Shown here: positions 46,919 through 59,913 of the stretch, piece by piece
Layout of the letters: the number at the start of each line of letters is the position of its first letter
Numbering within the stretch: position 1 is the stretch's first letter
Source of the DNA: Myxococcales bacterium
Lineage (GTDB): Bacteria; Myxococcota_A; Polyangia; Haliangiales; Haliangiaceae
Direction: 5' to 3'
DNA: 64,000 nucleotides
NCBI GenBank assembly: GCA_016707895.1
Contig: JADJGV010000034.1
Coordinates: 124,001 to 188,000 of the forward strand
Made by a program: the position numbers and the translations under genes
Notes under the pieces: model-generated
What the model was told of the DNA's origin: nothing
Database searches by the model: none
The model's input: only the letters and a program-made list of their open reading frames with translations

Positions 46919-46964
46919 TCGCTCGTGACGCCCGCCCGGCGCGACCGGGCGGGGCGTCATCGAT

Positions 46965-47150
46965 TCAGAGCATCGGCTCCGGGGTCGCCAAGGCCTCGAC
47001 GAGCGCGGCCGGCAGGTCGTCGCCCCAATCGGTCACCAGCCATGCGGTGCCGTCGGCGCCGACCTTGGTCCGCCAATGGTGGGCGAAGTGGCACAGGAAG
47101 GCGCAGTCCTCCCATCCGATCGAGTAGGTGACCGCGCGGGCGCCATCGTG
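46965..47150 (-). pseudogene. Possible start-less remnant of a small gene
   Basis: A minus-strand frame reads VTYSIGWEDCAFLCHFAHHW, then TKVGADGTAWLVTDWGDDLP and LATPEPML before TGA at 46965-46967. It lacks Arg-rich shadow composition and looks protein-like, but upstream in the frame no ATG, GTG or TTG occurs at a sensible place. May be a truncated or decayed gene or a start outside the usual set. The rest of 46919-47215 shows nothing else. Confidence 0.35.
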
Positions 47151-47215
47151 GGCGCGGCGTCTGCGAGATGCCCAACGCTGGACGGCAGGCGGCGTCCCGG
47201 CGCATCCTGGAAGGG

Positions 47216-47479
47216 ATGACAGCGGCTGAGCTGATGGTCGTCGCGGCGCTGATCCCGGCGATGATCGTGTTCGTCGTCGCCTACCGCCACGCGCTCACCA
47301 CGTGGCTGGCGCCGGTCCACGCGGACTTGCCGCCGGCCGCGGTCGCGGGCCGGCCGCTGGCGCCGCCGGCGCCGTTCGGGCGCCGCTTCCACGCGGCGGC
47401 GATCGCGCTGGCGTTCGTGTCGATGGCGATGATGGCGCTGATGTTCCTGGCGATCCTCGCGGTCGCGCTGCTGCGCTGA
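47216..47479 (+). CDS. Small two-helix membrane protein
   Basis: 87 residues from ATG 47216 with GGAAGGG just upstream, better than the in-frame start at 47168. Two hydrophobic helices (AAELMVVAALIPAMIVFVVA and AAIALAFVSMAMMALMFLAI) flank a short Pro-rich loop (DLPPAAVAGRPLAPPAPFG). No known motif. The three palindromes follow downstream, and the GNAT gene converges from the other side. Confidence 0.6.
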   Translation: MTAAELMVVAALIPAMIVFVVAYRHALTTWLAPVHADLPPAAVAGRPLAPPAPFGRRFHAAAIALAFVSMAMMALMFLAILAVALLR

Positions 47480-47560
47480 CCTGCGGGTCGCCTCGCGAGA
47501 TCCGCTGGCCGCCGCGTCTCGCTGCGCGCGCGAGCGCGACGGGGGGGGCCGGCGGCGCGG

Positions 47561-47682
47561 TTACCCAGTGGGTAATCGAGGCTGTGTACAGTCGCGGCCT
47601 TACGCGGCCACGGTTACCCACTGGGTAACGGCCGCGCGCGCAACCCTTCGATGTCGTTGACCGATGCTTACCCACTGGGTAA
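47561..47682. repeat. Three phased 15-bp palindromes TTACCCANTGGGTAA
   Basis: Copies at 47561-47575 (centre G), 47614-47628 and 47668-47682 (centre C). Each is TTACCCA, one centre base, TGGGTAA. Start-to-start distances are 53 and 54 bases, about five DNA turns, so all three face the same side of the helix. A one-base loop cannot make a stable RNA hairpin, so a DNA-level role (protein binding) is more likely. Region 47480-47733 otherwise lacks a gene. Confidence 0.8.
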
Positions 47683-47733
47683 CGGCGCCGCGTGGGACCC
47701 GGGGCCCTTGCGCGGGTGCTCGGCCGATCGCGC

Positions 47734-48378
47734 CTAGCCGATCGGCAGCCCGCGGGCGCGCAGGGCGGCGGCGTGGCGGCCGTCGACGCGGTGCTCGGCG
47801 ACCTGGCGCATGCCCTCGCCGGGGAAGTAGCGCAGGTGGACCAGCACGCCGAACCGCGGCGCCACCTCCATCGCGGCGAGCTTGAAGCCGGCCTTGAGCT
47901 TGGGCACCAGCACCGCGTTGTTGTCGGCGCCGTGGCGGCTGTAGATCTCGCGGAACCCGGCCTCGGTCGCGGTCGCGATCACCCGGCGGAGCAGGGCGGT
48001 GTAGATCCCGCGGCCCTGCCAGGCGCGCGCGACCACGCTGTAGACCATGTAGTAGCGCTGCCAGCTCTCCTGCATGCCCCAGTACGCGCCGATCACCTCG
48101 TCGCCGGCGTGCAGCAGCACCCGGTGGCTCAGGGTCGGCGTCAGCGCCGCCTCGAGGTCCATCGCCCGGGCGCGCTCGTCCTCGGTCATCGCCAGCCGCA
48201 GGTCGAACGCCGGGCCGCGATCGCCGGCGTCGTCCCACAGCGCCTGGTTGTGCTGCTCCCAGGTGGCGGTGTCGACCAGCTCGAGGCGGACCGCGTCGGT
48301 AAGGGCGCCGCTCAGGTGGGTCGTGGTGGCGGTCGCGAAGCGGGCGCGGGCGGCGTCGGCGGAGGGCGTGTGCGACAT
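47734..48378 (-). CDS. GNAT-like N-acetyltransferase
   Basis: 214 residues from ATG 48378. GNAT features: VIGAYWGMQESWQRYYMVYSVV (strands 4-5), VARAWQGRGIYTALLRRVIA as the acetyl-CoA-binding Q-x-x-G-x-G/A loop, and TEAGFREIYSRHGADNNAVLVPKLKAGFK as motif B. Target unknown. The first ~35 residues are extra. Convergent with the small membrane gene across the palindrome region and divergent from glgB (28 bases from the latter's start). Confidence 0.8.
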   Translation of the reverse strand: MSHTPSADAARARFATATTTHLSGALTDAVRLELVDTATWEQHNQALWDDAGDRGPAFDLRLAMTEDERARAMDLEAALTPTLSHRVLLHAGDEVIGAYWGMQESWQRYYMVYSVVARAWQGRGIYTALLRRVIATATEAGFREIYSRHGADNNAVLVPKLKAGFKLAAMEVAPRFGVLVHLRYFPGEGMRQVAEHRVDGRHAAALRARGLPIG

Positions 48379-48405
48379 GCCCGCATCGTAGTACGCTCGC
48401 CCAGC

Positions 48406-50294
<1,889 letters not shown>

Positions 50295-50298
<4 letters not shown>

Positions 50299-52685
50299 CC
50301 CGGCGCTGGGTCTGCGTCCACGGCCACTTCTACCAGCCGCCGCGCGAGAACCCGTGGCTCGACGAGATCGAGCCGCAGCCGAGCGCCGCGCCGTTCCCCG
50401 ACTGGAACGCGCGCATCACCGCCGAGTGCTACCGGCCCAACACCGCGGCGCGGATCGTCGACGGCCAGGGCGACATCATCGCGATCGTCGACAACTACGC
50501 CCGGATGAGCTGGAACGTCGGGCCGACGCTGTTCACCTGGATGGCGCGCCACGCGCCCGACGTCCACGCCGCGCTGATCGCCGCCGATCGCGCCAGCGTC
50601 GCCGCGCTCGGCCACGGCGCCGCGCTGGCCCAGGCCCACGGCCACCTGATCATGCCGCTGTGCACGCCGCGCGATCGCCAGACCCAGGTGCGCTGGGGCC
50701 TGGCCGACTTCCGCCACCGCTTCGGCCGCGACGCCGAGGGCATGTGGCTGCCCGAGTGCGCGGTCGACACCGCGACCCTCGAGGCGCTGGCCGCCGAGGG
50801 CGTGGCGTTCACGATCCTGGCGCCGCACCAGGCGGCGCGGGTGCGGCCGCCGGGCGGCGCCTGGCGCGACGTCGACGGCGCCGAGCCGGGGCGGATCTAC
50901 CGCTGCCCGCTGCCGTCGGGGCGCACCATCGATCTGTGCTTCTACGACGGCCCGCTGGCGCGCGCGGTGGCGTTCGAGAAGCTGCTCGCCGACGGCGGCG
51001 GCTTCGCGCGGCGGCTGGTCGCCAGCGGCAGCGACGCCGCGCCGCTGTGCCACATCGCCACCGACGGCGAGACCTACGGCCACCACCACCGCTACGGCGA
51101 CATGGCGCTGGCGTGGGCGCTGGCGTCGATCGCCAAGGGCGACCACCCCGGCGCGGCGCTGACCAACTACGGCGCGTACCGCGCGGCCCACCCCGCGACC
51201 TGGGAGGTGGCGATCCGCGAGGACACCGCGTGGAGCTGCGCCCACGGCATCGAGCGCTGGCGCAGCGACTGCGGCTGCAACTCCGGCGGCCGGCCCGGCT
51301 GGAACCAGGCGTGGCGCCAGCCGCTGCGCGACGCGCTCGACTGGCTGCGCGATCGCAGCGACGACCTGCTCGACACCGTCGGCGCGACGCTGTGCCACGC
51401 GCCGTGGGAGGCCCGCGACGCCTACGTCGACGTGCTGCTCACCGGCGATCGCGCGGGCTTCCTGGCCCGCCACGCGCGGCCCGGCGCCGATCCGGTGCGG
51501 GTGCTGTCGCTCATGGAGATGAGCCGGCACGCGATGGCGATGTACACCAGCTGCGGCTGGTTCTTCGACGACCTCGGCGGCATCGAGACCGTGCAGGTGC
51601 TGCGCTACGCGGCGCGGGTCGCCGAGCTGGGCGAGGCGCTGGGCGGCCACCCGCTGACCGCGGGGCTGGTCGATCGGCTGGCGGCGGCGCGCTCCAACGA
51701 GCGGCAGGTCGGCGACGGCCGCAGCGTCTGGCAGCGGATGGTCGAGCCGGCGCGGGTCGACCTGGCCAAGGTGGTGGCCAACCACGCGGTGGTGCTCGCG
51801 GTGACCGGCCACGAGCCGGTCGACGACGCCGGCGCCTACGCGGTCACCGTCGGCGAGATGGTGCGGCGGCGGGTCGGGCGCGCCGCGCTGGCCGCCGGCG
51901 TGGCGCAGTCGCGCGAGCTGGCGACCGGCGCCACCCGCGAGCTGGCGGTGGCGGTGCTCCACGTCGGCGATCACCAGGTGCTCGGCGGCGTGATCCCGTT
52001 CCCCGGCGCCGCGGCGTGGGACGCCCAGGTCGACGAGCTGACCGACGCGTTCGCCGCCGCCGACCTGATCGCGGTGCAGCGCGCGATCGATCGCGGCTTC
52101 GCCGGCGCGACGTTCTCGCTGGCGACGCTCTTGCCCCACGATCGCGAGCTGGTGCTGGCCGCGGTGCTGGCGGCGCCGCTGGCCGAGGTCGAGCGCGCGC
52201 ACCAGGCGATCTACGACGATCACGCGCCGGTGATCCGCTTCCTGGTCGCGAGCCGCCTGCCGGTGCCGCCGGTGTTCGCGCGCGCGGCCACCCACGTGCT
52301 CGAGGCCCGGCTGACCGGGGAGCTGGGCGCGCCGCGGCCGCGGATCGACGTCGTGCGCGCGACCCTGGTCGAGGCCGGGCAGCTGGCGGTCGATCTCGAC
52401 ACGCCGGCGGTGGCGTACCTGGCCGGCGCCGCGCTGCACCGGGCGATCGCGCAGCTCGACCACGGCGAGGATCCGGTGCCGCTCGAGCGCCTGGCCAAGC
52501 TGGCCGAGATCGCGGCGCGGATGAAGTCGCCGGTCGATCTGTGGGACGCGCAGAACGCGGCCTGGCAGCTGCGGTCGTACCTGCCGCGCTGGCAGGCGGC
52601 GGCGGCGGCCGGGGACGATCGGGCGGCGCGGTCGCACGCGGCGTTCGTGCGCCTGGCCCACGCGATCCGGGTCAAGGTCGGTTGA
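50295..52685 (+). CDS. GH57/DUF3536 glycosyl hydrolase
   Basis: 796 residues from GTG 50295. GH57 motifs: VHGHFYQPPRENPWLDEIE (region 1, catalytic-site His), GMWLPECAVD (Glu154, nucleophile candidate) and HIATDGETYGHHH (Asp257, acid candidate). The C-terminal half is the DUF3536 domain (YTSCGWFFDDLGGIETVQVLRYAAR). Such enzymes act on alpha-glucans, probably as alpha-amylase or alpha-glucan-modifying enzymes. Translational coupling to glgB (overlap of 4 bases) links it to glycogen turnover. No signal peptide, so cytoplasmic. Confidence 0.92.
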
Positions 52686-52716
52686 GCCGCGCCGCCGACC
52701 GCGGCAAGGTCCGGAG

Positions 52717-53220
52717 ATGACCGACGAGTTCAAGGACGATCCGACCCACGGCGACGCCACCAACCCGGGCCTGGCCCGCGGCCGGCTGGTGCTGGTGGCG
52801 GTCGACTTCTCGGCGACCGCGCGCCACGCGCTGGCGTGGGCGTTCGACTACGCGCTGCACACCGACGCGACGATCCACACGCTGCACGTCGTCGATCGCC
52901 GCTGGTCGCCGGCCGACCTGTCGGCCGACCCGGCGTCGGTGCAGCGCGACGTCGCCGCCAGCGAGGCCGCCGCCGCCGCCGAGCTGCGGGCGCTGACCGA
53001 CGAGGCGCGCGGCCGGCTCGGCGCGCTGCACGAGCACGTCGTCGTCGGCAAGCCGGCCGACGAGATCCTGCGGCTGGCCCGGGAGCTCGCGGTCGACCTG
53101 ATCGTCGTCGGCAGCCACGGCGTCGACCCGGTGGCCCACCTGTTCGTCGGCTCGGTCGCCGAGCGCGTCGTGCGCGGCGCGACCTGCCCGGTCACGGTCG
53201 TGCGCCTGCCGCGGGCGTGA
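52717..53220 (+). CDS. Universal stress protein (UspA family)
   Basis: 167 residues. Usp fold: VLVAVDFSATARHALAWAFDYA at the first strand-helix, DLIVVGSHGVDPVAHLFVGSVAERVVRGATCPVTVV at the end. The G-2x-G-9x-G(S/T) ATP-binding motif is recognisable but modified (GSHGVDPVAHLFVGSVAE), so ATP binding is plausible. A short N-terminal extension (MTDEFKDDPTHGDATNPG) is acidic. Stress-resistance role is known for the family only. 31 bases after the GH57 gene. Confidence 0.92.
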   Translation: MTDEFKDDPTHGDATNPGLARGRLVLVAVDFSATARHALAWAFDYALHTDATIHTLHVVDRRWSPADLSADPASVQRDVAASEAAAAAELRALTDEARGRLGALHEHVVVGKPADEILRLARELAVDLIVVGSHGVDPVAHLFVGSVAERVVRGATCPVTVVRLPRA

Positions 53221-53229
53221 GCGGCGCGT

Positions 53230-54111
53230 TCAGGCCAGCGCGATCAGCGCCGTGCCGGCCACCGCGATCAGCGCGCCGACCACGCCGCGCGCGCCGACCC
53301 GCTCGCCGCGGGCGATGACCAGCGGCAGCACCAGCACCGGCGGCAGCGCCATCAGCGACGCCGCGACGCCGGTGTGGGCGTGGGTCACCGCGTACAAGGA
53401 CAGCGTCACGCCGACGCCGGGCCCGAACAGCGCGCCGAGCGCGGTCCAGCCCATCGCCGGGCGATCGGCCACCGCGGCGCGCAGCCGCGGCCACCAGCCC
53501 GCCACCGTCAGCACCAGCGCGAACCCGACGACGCCGGTCGCGACCCGGATCTGGGTGCCGGCGATCGCCGAGTAGCCGTCCAGGCCGCGCTTGGACAGGA
53601 GCAGCCCGCCGGCCTGGCCCAGCGAGCCGCCCAGCGCCAGCAGCGCGCCGCGCAGCAGCCGGGCGTCGCCGTCGGCGCTGGCGCCGCGCTCGCTCACCGC
53701 TAGCATGATCCCGCCGACGATCACCGCCATCGCCAGCGCCTCGCGGCCGGTGACGGCCTCGTCGAGGAACACCCACGCCAGCGCCGCGGTCAGGATCGGC
53801 GTCACCGTCGACACCACCATCGTGCGCCGGGCGCCGAACTCGACGTACGCGCGGAACGTGCACAGGTCGCCGAGCACCATGCCGACCAGCCCCGAGGTCG
53901 CCAGGTAGCCCCACTGCGCGTCGGTGGCGTCGGTGGGCAACGCCTGGCCGCGGAGCAACCAGGCGGCCAAGGTCAGCCACCCCAGCGCCATCGTCACCCG
54001 CAGGAAGTTGAGCGACAGCGAGCCGATGCGGCGCGCCGCGGCCTCGAAGGCCAGCGACGAGCCGGTCCAGGCGGCGGCGGTGCCGAGGGCGGCGAGCTCG
54101 CCGGCGCGCAT
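53230..54111 (-). CDS. EamA/DMT-family transporter
   Basis: 293 residues from ATG 54111. About ten hydrophobic segments in two EamA halves. Signature segments include SLNFLRVTMALGWLTLAAWL, TPILTAALAWVFLDEAVTGREALAMAVIVGG and, in the second half, GVVGALIAVAGTALIA. DMT proteins move amino acids, metabolites or drugs across the inner membrane; the substrate cannot be named. Convergent with the universal stress gene (9 bases apart) and divergent from the thioesterase gene. Confidence 0.87.
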   Translation of the reverse strand: MRAGELAALGTAAAWTGSSLAFEAAARRIGSLSLNFLRVTMALGWLTLAAWLLRGQALPTDATDAQWGYLATSGLVGMVLGDLCTFRAYVEFGARRTMVVSTVTPILTAALAWVFLDEAVTGREALAMAVIVGGIMLAVSERGASADGDARLLRGALLALGGSLGQAGGLLLSKRGLDGYSAIAGTQIRVATGVVGFALVLTVAGWWPRLRAAVADRPAMGWTALGALFGPGVGVTLSLYAVTHAHTGVAASLMALPPVLVLPLVIARGERVGARGVVGALIAVAGTALIALA

Positions 54112-54189
54112 GGCGCGGTCAGTAGCACGGGCGCGGCGGGCGCGTCGATCGCTTGACCGCCCGCGCGCGGCCCTCGATGCTGGCGGGCG

Positions 54190-55044
54190 ATGGCCGCCGA
54201 TCTCCGCGCCGACACGCAGGCGACCGTCGCCGGCGATCGCTACCACCTCGAGCTCGGGCGCGCCTGGGACTTCCTGCTGCCGTCGGGCGGCGTGGTCATG
54301 ACCGCGGCGCTGCGGGCGGCGGCGGCGGCGGTCGGCGATCCCGCGTTCAAGCTCCTGTCGGCGACCGCCACCTTCTGCGAGCCGATCGCGCCGGGCCCGC
54401 TGGTGATCGAGCCGCGGGTGCTGCGCCGCGGCGGCAGCGCGGTGCAGGTGCGGACCGCGCTGCACGCGCCGGGCTCGCTCGGCTGCGAGGTCGCGGCCAC
54501 GTTCGCGCGCGATCGCGCCGGCCCCGACGTGATCGCGCTGCCGCCGCCAGCGGTGCCGGCGCCCGCCGACGCGCTCGACCTGGCCGGCCCCGGCGCGTCG
54601 CTGACCCGGCTGCCGTTCTTCGCCAACCTCGACGTGCGGCTGGCCGAGGGCACGCCGCTGTGGGCGCCGGGGTTCGCCGCGGGCCCGGCCCGCCACCTGC
54701 GCTGGTTTCGCTACAAGGTGCCACAGCGCGACGGCGCCACGCTCGACCGCCTGGCCCTGCCGCCGATCGTCGACACCATGCCAGCCGCGCTCAGCCAGGC
54801 GCTGGGCCCTGGCGAATACCGCTTCTACGCGCCGTCGGTCGATCTCACGCTCCACGTCGTCGACGACACCGAGCGCGAGTGGCTGCTGGCCGCGGCCACC
54901 ATCGGCCGGGCCCGCGCTGGTTGGGCCACTGCGCGGATCGACGTCTGGGACGACGCCGGCCGCTACCTGGCCTTCGGCTGTCAGACGATGTACCTGCGGA
55001 CCCTCGCGGGCACGCCACCGACCGTCGACGCCAGCGGCCGCTGA
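54190..55044 (+). CDS. Acyl-CoA thioesterase-like (double hotdog) protein
   Basis: 284 residues from ATG 54190, the size of TesB-like thioesterases. The first hotdog half shows PSGGVVMTAALRAAAAAVGDPAFKLLSATATFCEPIAPGPLVIEPRVLRRG, the second WFRYKVPQRDG...PSVDLTLHVVDDTEREWLLAAATIGRARAGWATARIDVWDD, matching the thioesterase-like superfamily. Probably hydrolyses fatty or hydroxyacyl-CoA; fits with the other acyl-CoA genes of the window. Catalytic residues not certain. Confidence 0.78.
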   Translation: MAADLRADTQATVAGDRYHLELGRAWDFLLPSGGVVMTAALRAAAAAVGDPAFKLLSATATFCEPIAPGPLVIEPRVLRRGGSAVQVRTALHAPGSLGCEVAATFARDRAGPDVIALPPPAVPAPADALDLAGPGASLTRLPFFANLDVRLAEGTPLWAPGFAAGPARHLRWFRYKVPQRDGATLDRLALPPIVDTMPAALSQALGPGEYRFYAPSVDLTLHVVDDTEREWLLAAATIGRARAGWATARIDVWDDAGRYLAFGCQTMYLRTLAGTPPTVDASGR

Positions 55045-55119
55045 CGCGCGGCGTCACCGCTCCGCGGTGACCCGATCGGCCTTGACGTTTCCAGCGACGA
55101 CCCGGATCCTGTTTTCACA

Positions 55120-57236
<2,117 letters not shown>

Positions 57237-57237
<1 letters not shown>

Positions 57238-57974
57238 TGATCGCGGGGATGCGGGCCATCCTCGCGACCGCCGCGTGCCTGGCGACGTCGATCGCCGCGG
57301 CCCAGCCCGCCGACGATCACGCCGGCCGCGGCTACCAGCTGGCAGCCGACGGTCAGCTCGAGGCGGCGCTGGTCGAGTTCCAGGCCGCGTACCAGGCGAC
57401 GCGCGAGCCGCAGCTGTTGTTCGCGATGGGGCGGATCCACGCGCTGCGCGGCGACTGCGTGCGCGCCAACGATCACTTCCAGCGGTTCCTGGCGACCCAG
57501 CCGGGCCCCAAGGCGGTCGAGGCCGCCACCGCCGAGATCGAGAAGTGCAAGCCGGCGCCGATCGCGATCGCGCCCGATCCGGACCCCGACGCGGTGCCCG
57601 ACGCAGTGCCCGACGCGCCGCCGCCGGCCCGCGCGCGGCCCGCGCGGCGATCGTTCGCCGGCGCGCTGGCCCACGATCGGTTCGCGCAGCTGGGCGCGGC
57701 GACGGCGCTGGCCACGGGTGGCCTGGTGGTCTACGGCCTGTACCTGTCGTGCTGGGACGGCGTGTGCACCGGCAGCTACGGCGACTTCGCCGATCGCCGC
57801 GATCGCGCGCCCACGATCGCGATCGCGACCGGCGTGGTCGGCGCCGCGGCCGGCGCGCTGCTGGTCACCGGCATCGTCCGGGTCGCGCTGCGGCCCGACG
57901 ACGAGGCCGGCTTCGACGTCTCGGTCGCGCCGACCCCCGGCGGGGCCGCCGTCGGCGTCGCCGGCACGTTCTGA
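57237..57974 (+). CDS. Secreted/membrane TPR protein, partner of the second kinase
   Basis: 245 residues; ATG 57237 overlaps the kinase stop (TGATG). Signal peptide (AILATAACLATSIAAAQPADD), TPR-like helices (GYQLAADGQLEAALVEFQAAYQATREPQ, FAMGRIHALRGDC, DHFQRFLATQPG), a Pro-rich linker, then two hydrophobic segments (LGAATALATGGLVVYGLYL and IAIATGVVGAAAGALLVTGI) with a Cys pair loop (SCWDGVC) between. It ends VSVAPTPGGAAVGVAGTF, parallel to VALVPTAGGGVAVAAW in the paralogue at 23359-24201. Envelope partner of the kinase, inferred from layout. Confidence 0.82.
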
Positions 57975-57999
57975 CGAATGGGCGCGGCGGCCGGGGCGT

Positions 58000-58983
58000 T
58001 CACAGCCAGCGCATCCGTCGGAGCAGCCACAGTTGTCCCACCGCCATCACCGTCAGCAGGGCGCACAGCCCCCAGAACGCCCACGAGATGCTCGTGGCCG
58101 GGACGCCGCCGACGTTCACGCCGAGCAGGCCGGTGAGGAACGACAGCGGCATGAAGATCGTCGTGACCAGCGACAGCACGTACAGCCGGCGGTTGGCCAG
58201 CTCGTCGGTGCGGGCCGCCAGCTCCTCGTGGGTGACCGCGGCGCGATCGCGCGCGGCGTCGAGCTCGTCGACGGTCCGGGCCTGGCGGTCGGCGGCGTCG
58301 CGCAGGCGCGAGCGGATCGACTCGGGCAGCCACGCGACGTTGAGCTGGGCCAGGCGGGCCAGCGCCTCGCGCTGCGGGCCGATGAACCGGCGCAGCGCGA
58401 TCGCGCGGCGGCGCAGGTCGGCGATCTTGCCGCGCGGCGTGGCGACGTCGCGGCCGAGCGCCGCGTCCTCGAGCGCGGCCACCTGATCGTCGATCTCGTC
58501 GACCAGCGTGCTGACCGGGCCGAGGATCTGATCGACCAGCGTGGCCAGGAAGCCCGCGGCGTCGGTGGGGCCGCGGCCGGCGCTCAGGCTCTCGCCGACG
58601 ATGCGCAGGGCGCGCACGTCGCGGTGGCGGAGCGTGATCACGCGGTGGGCCTCGATCCACACCCGCAGCGACACCATGTCCTCGGGCTCGGCGCCCTCGG
58701 CGAGGTTCACGCCGCGGGCGATCAGCAGGATGCCGTCGTCGCGCACCTCGGCGCGCGGTCGGGGATCGCCGGCCACCAGCGCCTCGCGGGTGTGGGGCGC
58801 CAGCTTGGCCTCGAAGCCCAGCCAGCGCTCGGCGTCGGGCGCGGCGTAGTCGAGGTCGACCCAGGCCACGCCGTCCTCGGCGCGCCACGACGCGACGCCG
58901 TTCCAGTCGAGCTGCTCGCCGCCGCCGTGGCCGTCGAGGCGGACGCCGTGGACCAGTCCCGAGGTCGAGCGCAGCGCGGCCAT
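58000..58983 (-). CDS. CorA/ZntB-type divalent cation transporter
   Basis: 327 residues from ATG 58983. The long N-terminal alpha/beta domain (WVDLDYAAPDAERWLGFEAKL...TREALVAGDPRPRAE) is followed by coiled helices and two C-terminal transmembrane helices with LSFLTGLLGVNVGGVP (GVN at ~288-290), the CorA-family GMN signature with Val. ZntB-type members show GVN/GIN variants and prefer zinc efflux or uptake; CorA-type magnesium transport is the alternative. Starts 35 bases within the divergent VanX-like frame. Confidence 0.88.
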   Translation of the reverse strand: MAALRSTSGLVHGVRLDGHGGGEQLDWNGVASWRAEDGVAWVDLDYAAPDAERWLGFEAKLAPHTREALVAGDPRPRAEVRDDGILLIARGVNLAEGAEPEDMVSLRVWIEAHRVITLRHRDVRALRIVGESLSAGRGPTDAAGFLATLVDQILGPVSTLVDEIDDQVAALEDAALGRDVATPRGKIADLRRRAIALRRFIGPQREALARLAQLNVAWLPESIRSRLRDAADRQARTVDELDAARDRAAVTHEELAARTDELANRRLYVLSLVTTIFMPLSFLTGLLGVNVGGVPATSISWAFWGLCALLTVMAVGQLWLLRRMRWL

Positions 58984-59775
58984 CGCGGGGCGATCATCGC
59001 ACGAACCGCGTGGGCGGTCGTCGCCGTGGCCGGCTGTCGTGGCGCGCCGACCGCGGCCCCGGCCGACACCGCGGCGCTGGCGGCGGGCGCGCCGGGCGAC
59101 GCCGCGGCGGCTGGGGCCACGGCGCGCGACGCCGGAGGAGGGGCGCCGGTCGCGGCGCTCACGATCGACGCCGCGCCGATCGACGCCGCGCCGATCGACG
59201 CGGGGGCGCCCGCGCCGCCGCCGGGCTGGGTCGACATCGCGGCGCTGGTGCCCGACGCGGTGCTCGACCTGCGCTACGCCACCGCCGACAACATCGCCGG
59301 CGTCGCGCTGTACCCGGTGGCGCGGTGCTGGATGCGCGCCGCCGGCGCCGAACGGCTGGCGCGCGCCGCCGCGACGCTGCGCGCGCAGGGCTTCCGGTTG
59401 CTGCTGTGGGACTGCTATCGGCCGGCGTCGGTGCAGCAGGCGCTGTGGGATCGTGTCCACGATCCATCGTTCGTCGCGCGGCCGGTGTTCGACGACCAGG
59501 GGCGGCCGGTCCGCGGCTCGGCGCACAGCCGCGGCCTGGCGGTCGACCTCGGCCTCGCCGACGCCCAGGGCGCGGTGGTCCCGCTGCCCACCGACCACGA
59601 CGACTTCACCCGGGCGGCGCGCGGCGATCGCGCGCGCGGCGAGGCCGGGGACAACTTCCGGGCGCTGCGCGCGGCGATGGTCGCGGCGGGGTTCACGCCG
59701 CTGGCGAGCGAGTGGTGGCACTACGAGGCCCGCGGCGCGGGCGCGGCGCCGCTGTCCGACGAGCCGCTGCGGTGA
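58948..59775 (+). CDS. VanX-like D-alanyl-D-alanine dipeptidase lipoprotein
   Basis: About 275 residues if GTG 58948 is used. That start precedes a hydrophobic ARTAWAVVAVAGC lipobox; an ATC start nearer to the signal is conceivable since no ATG is near. A Pro/Ala/Asp linker (repeated PIDAAPIDA) leads to the VanX/DdpX domain: LRYATADNIAGVALYPVARCW, GSAHSRGLAVDLGLADAQG with the zinc-binding SxHxxGxAxD, and EWWHYE with the ExxH of the active site. It hydrolyses D-Ala-D-Ala, or acts in peptidoglycan recycling in the envelope. Divergent from the CorA-like gene with a 36-base overlap. Confidence 0.82.
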   Translation: MDQSRGRAQRGHRGAIIARTAWAVVAVAGCRGAPTAAPADTAALAAGAPGDAAAAGATARDAGGGAPVAALTIDAAPIDAAPIDAGAPAPPPGWVDIAALVPDAVLDLRYATADNIAGVALYPVARCWMRAAGAERLARAAATLRAQGFRLLLWDCYRPASVQQALWDRVHDPSFVARPVFDDQGRPVRGSAHSRGLAVDLGLADAQGAVVPLPTDHDDFTRAARGDRARGEAGDNFRALRAAMVAAGFTPLASEWWHYEARGAGAAPLSDEPLR

Positions 59776-59913
59776 CGCGGGCGGCGTGACGGCCTGGCGC
59801 GGCGCGATCGCCGCCGCGACGAGGCAGGTTCGGCGAAAACGCAACTGGAAATCGTGCGTCGCGGCGCGCGTCAGCGGCTGGTCGCGCCGACCGGAATTGC
59901 CTACACTGGTTCG

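Noticed and set aside
43691..46960. Minus-strand frame with RSRSRDRSR-type serine-arginine repeats
   Set aside because: It is the antisense of the Ala-Pro repeat in the DUF349 gene, not an SR protein.
47561..47682. CRISPR array at the three palindromes
   Set aside because: Repeat of 15 bases, only three copies, no cas genes, and the palindrome is complete rather than a CRISPR-type partial dyad.
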